From Deltaproteobacteria bacterium (GTDB lineage: Bacteria > Myxococcota_A > Polyangia > JAAYKL01): a DNA stretch of 9,530 bases. Location: NCBI GenBank assembly GCA_011389755.1, contig JAABTR010000355.1:1-9530 (forward strand). Reading direction: 5' to 3'. Made by a program: the position numbers and the translations under genes. Shown piece by piece: positions 5,026-9,530 of this stretch (its first letter is position 1; the number at the start of each line of letters is the position of its first letter). The notes under the pieces are model-generated. The model saw only the letters and a program-made list of their open reading frames with translations. It searched no databases and had not been told where the DNA came from.

Positions 5026-6822
5026 GTGTCGAAAGCGATGTTAGGGACAGTTCGAAAAAGCTTCGCTGCCGCTTTGCGGCGATCTCTTGCTGCAGCCTGG
5101 TTTGTTTGGGTCCTATTTTCGCACGCTGCGAGTGCTTGGGCTCAAGACGAACCGGCGACCGTAAACATCCGCGGGACCGAGACTTTTATCGGCGAGTACG
5201 TGGGAGACAACGGCGAGGCCAACGAAGGGGCGTACGGCGACGACGATCAGTTTTGGATCTTTCGAAATCTGCTCTACCTGCAGGCTGGAAACAGGGACTT
5301 CGACAGCGGCCTGCGGCTCGACGCCACGCTTTTTCATTCTCCCCCCGCCCGGATCGATCCCGGCTCGTTCGTCCCTGGAGGCACAGGGTACACGACCCTG
5401 GATTACGACAACGACTTTCGCCTGGAGCGGATCTTCGGCACCGTGCACCTGGGCAATCTGCACCTGACGGCCGGGGATTTCTACGTCAATTTCGGCCGCG
5501 GCATCGCGCTTTCGATGATCAAGCTCGACGACATCGGAGTGGACAACGCGCTGCGCGGGGCGCGCATCGAGTACCACGTCCCGCGGTCGATCAAGGCCAT
5601 TCTCGTAGGCGGCGTGGTCAACGCCTCGAACGTCGATCCTCTGACCCGCGCCATACAAAGGGAAGACCCCCTCGACAGGATCGCCGGCGCTCGCGTTCAG
5701 TGGGAGCTGCTCGACGCGTTGAGCTTGGGAGTCCACGGCGTCTTGATGGCTCCGCGGTTCGAGCGGGAGAGCGCCGTGGCCGATGATCGCAGGTACGTGG
5801 ACCGGAGCACTTCGGTGAGCCTCATGACCGCGGGGGCGACCTTCGAAGCCCACCTCGGTGGATGGCACCTGTATCTCGAGGGGAACGCCCAAAGTCACGA
5901 CGACTACAGGCCTGTGGGCGAGGAAGACATCGACGACGAGACCGGTGTGGCGGCGTTCGGCGAGGTTTCTTACGATCTGCCCCCTTGGAACCTCAAGGCC
6001 GAAGGCATTTTCTATCGCAAGTGGCTCATGGAAGGCCCCTATCGGGGATCGGCGCCCGGCCGCGCTGACTTGGCCACGCCGCTGACCTATCACCACATGG
6101 TCACCCTCGAGCCCATGTGGATGATCATCAAGAGTTTCGGCAATGTCTATGGCGGCAAGTTGACCGGCGATCTCTACCTGGATGAAAGCGACACGCACAT
6201 CAAGCTCTCGAGCTCGCTGCTGCGCTACCTGGGAGGGCTCTTGCCCACCGGGCAGTGGGATGATCACCCTCCGACCAACGTCGTTCATCCCGCGGTGGAG
6301 GTGAGGCAGACCCTGGGGACGCGAAAGATACTCGTGTCGGCCCAGGGCGGCTTTCGGTACGAATGGACAAAAGAGCCGGATTTTCAAGGAGAAGACACAG
6401 GGAGCCTGTGGCACGTCCAAGGTGACGTGACCGTGCCCCTCGGCGGGCCGCACAGCTTGGAGGTCAAAGGGGAGCTGAGGCGGCACGAGCTGGTGGTGAC
6501 CGAGGGGCCATCCGAGCAGTACTGGGTGACGTCAACTGGCCTCGGTTACGATCGCTCGGGTCTGTTCGGGCTCAGCGCCGTGCACGAGTTCAGCGACCAG
6601 ACCGGGGGATCTCGGGCGCAGATCGGGAGCTTAGAGCTGCCGCTGCCCCGCCGGCACTATGTTTGGTTTTTGGCCTCGGTGCATCCGCCGAGGCCGCTCG
6701 ATGGATTGACGTTTCGCCTGCTGGGCGGCTCCCAGCGAGGCGGCATCAAGTGCGCCGGGGGCATCTGCCGCACCTACCCGGACGCCGTGGGGGTCAAGGC
6801 CGAGGCGGTGTACCGATTCTGA
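5026..6822 (+). CDS. Outer-membrane beta-barrel protein (DUF6029-like) with CX4C in its last hairpin
   Basis: About 598 residues. A long signal peptide with two basic patches (RK at 10-11, RR at 18-19), a hydrophobic stretch (about 21-35) and a cleavage site near AWA (39) directs export. The rest is alternating beta strands and the chain ends VYRF with terminal Phe, the signature used by the barrel assembly machinery. The motif GDFYVNFGRG (150-159) and DNALRGAR (173-180) recall the DUF6029 group of barrel proteins; this is from memory, so the family name is tentative. The mature chain has only two cysteines, Cys576 and Cys581 (CAGGIC), in the last hairpin. The GTG at 5026 was chosen because AAGGG precedes it; TTG 5005 and ATG 5038 are alternatives. 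A thioredoxin-like lipoprotein gene follows after 36 bp, so they probably form an operon. Substrate or transport role is unknown. Confidence 0.82.
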   Translation: MSKAMLGTVRKSFAAALRRSLAAAWFVWVLFSHAASAWAQDEPATVNIRGTETFIGEYVGDNGEANEGAYGDDDQFWIFRNLLYLQAGNRDFDSGLRLDATLFHSPPARIDPGSFVPGGTGYTTLDYDNDFRLERIFGTVHLGNLHLTAGDFYVNFGRGIALSMIKLDDIGVDNALRGARIEYHVPRSIKAILVGGVVNASNVDPLTRAIQREDPLDRIAGARVQWELLDALSLGVHGVLMAPRFERESAVADDRRYVDRSTSVSLMTAGATFEAHLGGWHLYLEGNAQSHDDYRPVGEEDIDDETGVAAFGEVSYDLPPWNLKAEGIFYRKWLMEGPYRGSAPGRADLATPLTYHHMVTLEPMWMIIKSFGNVYGGKLTGDLYLDESDTHIKLSSSLLRYLGGLLPTGQWDDHPPTNVVHPAVEVRQTLGTRKILVSAQGGFRYEWTKEPDFQGEDTGSLWHVQGDVTVPLGGPHSLEVKGELRRHELVVTEGPSEQYWVTSTGLGYDRSGLFGLSAVHEFSDQTGGSRAQIGSLELPLPRRHYVWFLASVHPPRPLDGLTFRLLGGSQRGGIKCAGGICRTYPDAVGVKAEAVYRF

Positions 6823-6858
6823 TTTTTATTCCAGGTCGCTTTCTAGGAGTGTGAAGCC

Positions 6859-7617
6859 ATGAGGTTGCGAGTTCTATCGATGCTGTTTTTTCTTGGCATA
6901 GCGCTGCCAGCGGCGAGCTGCGGGCAGGACGAAGTGGAGTTTCCAGTGTCGAAAAATGGGGCCGAGGCGCGGTGCGGGGATTGGTACCCGGGCTGGGGAG
7001 ACGACACGGATTCCGCCGCGGGTGACATCTACGGCGTGACCGAAGGCAAGACGTTTGATTGCGCGGTCTGGCGCAGCGTCCAGCTGGGCGGCGAGCCCAC
7101 ATACTTAAACTTCGGTGAGCTTCATCTGGCTCACGCTTATGGACGAAGCCCCTATGACTCGGTGGTCATCATAGTCAGCGCCGAGGACTGCCCCTCGTGC
7201 TCGTTGCTCATCCGTGCCATGGTGGAGCGCGCGGAGGAGTTCGAAGAGGCCGGCGCCATGATGATCGGGATGGCCCGGCGCCGGCTGGGCGCCCCTGCGG
7301 GTGCTGCCGACTTCGACTTGGAAAAGGCCGTCCGTGTGCTGGAGGAAGAGCGGTGGCCCACCGACGTGTGGTATGCCACAAACGATCCCGAGCACGTGCT
7401 CGATCAGAGCTTCGACGAGTTCACGCCTTGGGTTATCATCATCAACCTGGAGGATATGTCCGTGCGGGTCGCCGCAAACAATCGCTTCGCGGCCGGGCCG
7501 GGCGGAGTCTCGCAGATGCTCGCGCTCCTCGAGGAGATTTCGGGCCAAAAGGACACGGCAAACCGCATGATCACCGATAACGCGATTCCGACTTTTTTAT
7601 CGCCCGGCTATATGTAG
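6859..7617 (+). CDS. Thioredoxin-fold lipoprotein with CPSC motif
   Basis: 252 residues. The short signal peptide with lipobox AASC puts the lipidated Cys at 21. The core looks like a thioredoxin fold: strand YDSVVIIVS, then Cys111-Pro-Ser-Cys114 at the start of a helix, then MMIGMA as the next strand, and Thr189-Pro190 before WVIIIN, where the conserved cis-proline loop is expected. Both active-site cysteines are present, so thiol-disulphide exchange in the periplasm or at the membrane is likely. It is longer than thioredoxin, with an N-terminal extension containing Cys39 and Cys68 and an extended C-terminus. It resembles TlpA/redoxin-type proteins, but close family membership cannot be judged. 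The ATG at 6859 has AGGAG nine bases upstream. It follows the barrel gene by 36 bp with no terminator, so co-transcription is likely. Confidence 0.82.
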   Translation: MRLRVLSMLFFLGIALPAASCGQDEVEFPVSKNGAEARCGDWYPGWGDDTDSAAGDIYGVTEGKTFDCAVWRSVQLGGEPTYLNFGELHLAHAYGRSPYDSVVIIVSAEDCPSCSLLIRAMVERAEEFEEAGAMMIGMARRRLGAPAGAADFDLEKAVRVLEEERWPTDVWYATNDPEHVLDQSFDEFTPWVIIINLEDMSVRVAANNRFAAGPGGVSQMLALLEEISGQKDTANRMITDNAIPTFLSPGYM

Positions 7618-7684
7618 AAAAGCGAATAACTATGTGGTAGCGTGCGGCTTGACGAAACAGGTATCTTGAACTGAACATCTTCAA

Positions 7685-9530
7685 ATGGCGAAAAACTCGT
7701 TGAGCGCAATCTTTCAATTCCTGAAAAGACACTGGCCGCCCTTCCTGCTCGCCGGCTTCGTCCTGGTCCTTCATCGGGACATGCTCTTTTGGGCCGTGCC
7801 CGGTACGGGCGATCACATGATTCACCTGTACCGGGGCTGGCTGATGAGCGAGCACCTCATCCCGTCGGGTCGCATCACCGGCTGGAGTCACATGGCCTTC
7901 GCCGGTTATCCCGCGGGAGTCTACTATCCGATCCTCGGCGATCTGCTCATCTCGGGATTTCGGTTCATCACCTTCGGTGCCCTGAGCTGGGAACGCACCT
8001 ACACCTTGCTGTTTCTGATCCTCTTGGTCTCGATGCCGCTGGTGGTGTACGTGGTGGCCCGGAGGGTCTCGGGGCAGATGGGCGCCTTGGCCGCTGCGGT
8101 GCTCGCCGTGGGCGACGTGGGCGGATGGCCGCAAGGGGGGCACTACTCGACGGTCCATTGGGCCGTGTGGCCCTACACCTTCGGTTTGACCTTGGCCTGG
8201 CTCAGCCTGCGGGTTTGCGAGACTGTGATGCAGCATCCCGTGCGGCGGCGTCCCGAGGCCTTTTTGGGCTTTGCTGTCCTGCTGGCGGTTACGGCGCTGG
8301 CTCATCCCATGACGGCTTTTTTTCTGGGGGTCGGTGCGCCCACCTTGGTGGTGGCGTTTACCATCGCCCACCGCAAGCAGATGCCCCTGCATCTGCCGGC
8401 TGCGCGCGCTGCCGGCGCTGCCGCCATCGGGGTTGGGATGGCGGCGTTTTGGATCGTGCCTTGGATGGTCGGCGGCGGAGAGTGGACCTTCGAGTGGCCG
8501 ACCGTGGGTTTCGGGGGGGCGTGGCTCAAGCCCAATGAGGTCCCCTTTTCGATGTGGGAGATGACCGTCGGGCTGCTTACGAACACCCTGTTCAAGAATT
8601 TTTACTGGCTGGCTTTCGGGCTCGGGCTTTTGGGTATCGCCTTGGGGGTCATCTCCAAGAAGATGTGGCCCACCTACCTGGTGGTGCTGCTCATCATCGC
8701 TTTTCTATTCACGGGGATCTGCAACAGCCTGGGCGACACCGCGCTGCACCGCAAAGTCCAGATAGAGCGCATGGCCGCGTTCATGAAGTTCATCTGGTTC
8801 GTGCTGGCCGGCTTTTGTGTGGACCGGGTGGGCGCGGCGGCTGCGTGGGCTCTCGACAAGTTCTCAACAAACGAGCTGCCCGGTCGGGTCTGGAGGCGTT
8901 TGCGCCCCGCGGCCTCACTCGTCGCCGGCTCGATATTCATCATCGTGGTCATCGCCGTGGGGTGGAAGGATGTGTACGCGAAGATCGCCGAGATAGGTCG
9001 CCTCGGCGGAGACACCTGGGACGACATCGTCCGCGCCGAGACCTGGCTGGCCGAGCAGCAAAAGGGGCCCTTGGACAGGGTCTTGTACCAAGCCGGGCAG
9101 CTGTGTCTGCAAGGCAAAATCAACTCCGAGGCCTGCAACGAGATCTACCACCGGCACATCTTCGCCTCAGGGCCCGTGCGCACCGGCTTGCCCAAGCTCA
9201 GGCTCGGCTACGAGGCCACGGCGATTTTCAAGAATCTGCCGCTGCGACAGCGCTGGCCGGCGGACGCCTTCATCATCAGGCGCATGGTGCTCGAGCCCGA
9301 GGCGTTGGAGAACCTGCACGTCAGGTGGGTGGTGTCGCTTGCGGACTGGCCACCCAGAGCAGACATGAAGGAGGTCGAGCGTTTCGGGATGGTCAGGATC
9401 TATTCTGTCGAACACGGGAAAGAACCGCCCGTGCGCCTGGAGGGGCCCGGGCAGCTGACCGTCAAAGAGTTCTCGGATGAGCGCATCGTCGTCGATGTGA
9501 CCGGGGCCGGCGATGAGACCAAGATCTTGT
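7685..9530 (+). CDS. Multi-pass membrane protein, GT-C / PTPS-related type (3' end beyond window)
   Basis: 615 residues are visible with no stop, so the C-terminus is outside the window. About ten hydrophobic segments lie between residues 17 and 430; the rest is a soluble, probably extracytoplasmic region. The first loop has Asp43 and His47 (GDHMIHLYRGW), followed by GYPAGVYYP (74-82). This pattern is typical of GT-C fold glycosyltransferases and of membrane proteins labelled 6-pyruvoyl-tetrahydropterin synthase-related. Those use polyprenyl-linked sugars, but no substrate can be read here. Beta strands near the end (RIVVDVTGAGDETKIL) resemble the C-terminal domain of YfhO-like proteins. An in-frame TGA at 7667 leaves ATG 7685 as the first start; no Shine-Dalgarno sequence is evident. 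It lies 67 bp after the thioredoxin lipoprotein gene, so it may be a separate unit. Confidence 0.8.
   Translation, partial: MAKNSLSAIFQFLKRHWPPFLLAGFVLVLHRDMLFWAVPGTGDHMIHLYRGWLMSEHLIPSGRITGWSHMAFAGYPAGVYYPILGDLLISGFRFITFGALSWERTYTLLFLILLVSMPLVVYVVARRVSGQMGALAAAVLAVGDVGGWPQGGHYSTVHWAVWPYTFGLTLAWLSLRVCETVMQHPVRRRPEAFLGFAVLLAVTALAHPMTAFFLGVGAPTLVVAFTIAHRKQMPLHLPAARAAGAAAIGVGMAAFWIVPWMVGGGEWTFEWPTVGFGGAWLKPNEVPFSMWEMTVGLLTNTLFKNFYWLAFGLGLLGIALGVISKKMWPTYLVVLLIIAFLFTGICNSLGDTALHRKVQIERMAAFMKFIWFVLAGFCVDRVGAAAAWALDKFSTNELPGRVWRRLRPAASLVAGSIFIIVVIAVGWKDVYAKIAEIGRLGGDTWDDIVRAETWLAEQQKGPLDRVLYQAGQLCLQGKINSEACNEIYHRHIFASGPVRTGLPKLRLGYEATAIFKNLPLRQRWPADAFIIRRMVLEPEALENLHVRWVVSLADWPPRADMKEVERFGMVRIYSVEHGKEPPVRLEGPGQLTVKEFSDERIVVDVTGAGDETKIL

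Noticed and set aside
5113..6486. 457-residue open frame on the minus strand
   Set aside because: Antisense to the barrel gene, which has a signal peptide, barrel motifs and a terminal Phe. The antisense translation shows no recognisable domain.
7649..7677. Possible promoter TTGACG upstream of the membrane protein gene
   Set aside because: A good -35-like box, but the position 17 bp on (TGAACA) matches the -10 consensus at only two of six bases, so it was not called.
8554..9480. 308-residue plus-strand open frame
   Set aside because: Out of frame with the membrane protein that is continuous from 7685 to the window end. It is Arg/Gly/Ala-rich, as expected for a shifted frame in high-GC DNA.

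Overview
The window reads as high-GC, gene-dense DNA from a Gram-negative bacterium. Evidence for a Gram-negative envelope is a predicted outer-membrane beta-barrel ending in Phe and two lipoboxes. The Asp/Thr/Ser-rich linker behind one lipidated Cys, the small charged hypothetical protein and the helical style of the unknown proteins resemble Myxococcota or related former Deltaproteobacteria. That placement is inference from style; no rRNA or marker gene is present. No tRNA, rRNA, CRISPR array, insertion sequence or phage gene was seen, and no non-coding stretch exceeds about 120 bp.

Layout. Bases 1-798 hold the 3' part of an ECF sigma factor gene followed by a small soluble zinc-type (ZAS/zf-HC2) anti-sigma protein, a two-gene regulatory operon. 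Bases 876-1439 encode a charged, helical protein of unknown function. Bases 1558-3054 encode a single-chain fusion of the catalytic (PyrB) and regulatory (PyrI) chains of aspartate carbamoyltransferase, the committed step of pyrimidine synthesis. It has its own plausible promoter with a palindrome in the spacer.

Bases 3080-4951 carry two minus-strand exported proteins: a lipoprotein (upstream) and a Sec-secreted beta-rich protein (downstream), separated by 36 bp and in the same frame. They converge on pyrBI and diverge from a plus-strand envelope pair: a roughly 598-residue outer-membrane beta-barrel (5026-6822) and a thioredoxin-fold lipoprotein with an intact CPSC motif (6859-7617). The 54-74 bp divergent gap contains a promoter-like sequence and a perfect 12-bp palindrome. 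Last, 7685-9530 is the N-terminal 615 residues of a multi-spanning membrane protein of GT-C glycosyltransferase / PTPS-related style. It stays open to the window edge.

How the parts may work together. The sigma/anti-sigma pair and pyrBI are separate housekeeping or regulatory units. The centre (3080-7617) looks like a cell-envelope locus of four exported proteins around one divergent control region. The most suggestive link is that the barrel has only two cysteines, a CX4C in its last hairpin, and is followed by a lipoprotein with a thioredoxin-type CXXC. A redox or assembly partnership is therefore a reasonable hypothesis, but it is not proven by the sequence. I found no clear defence system or mobile element.
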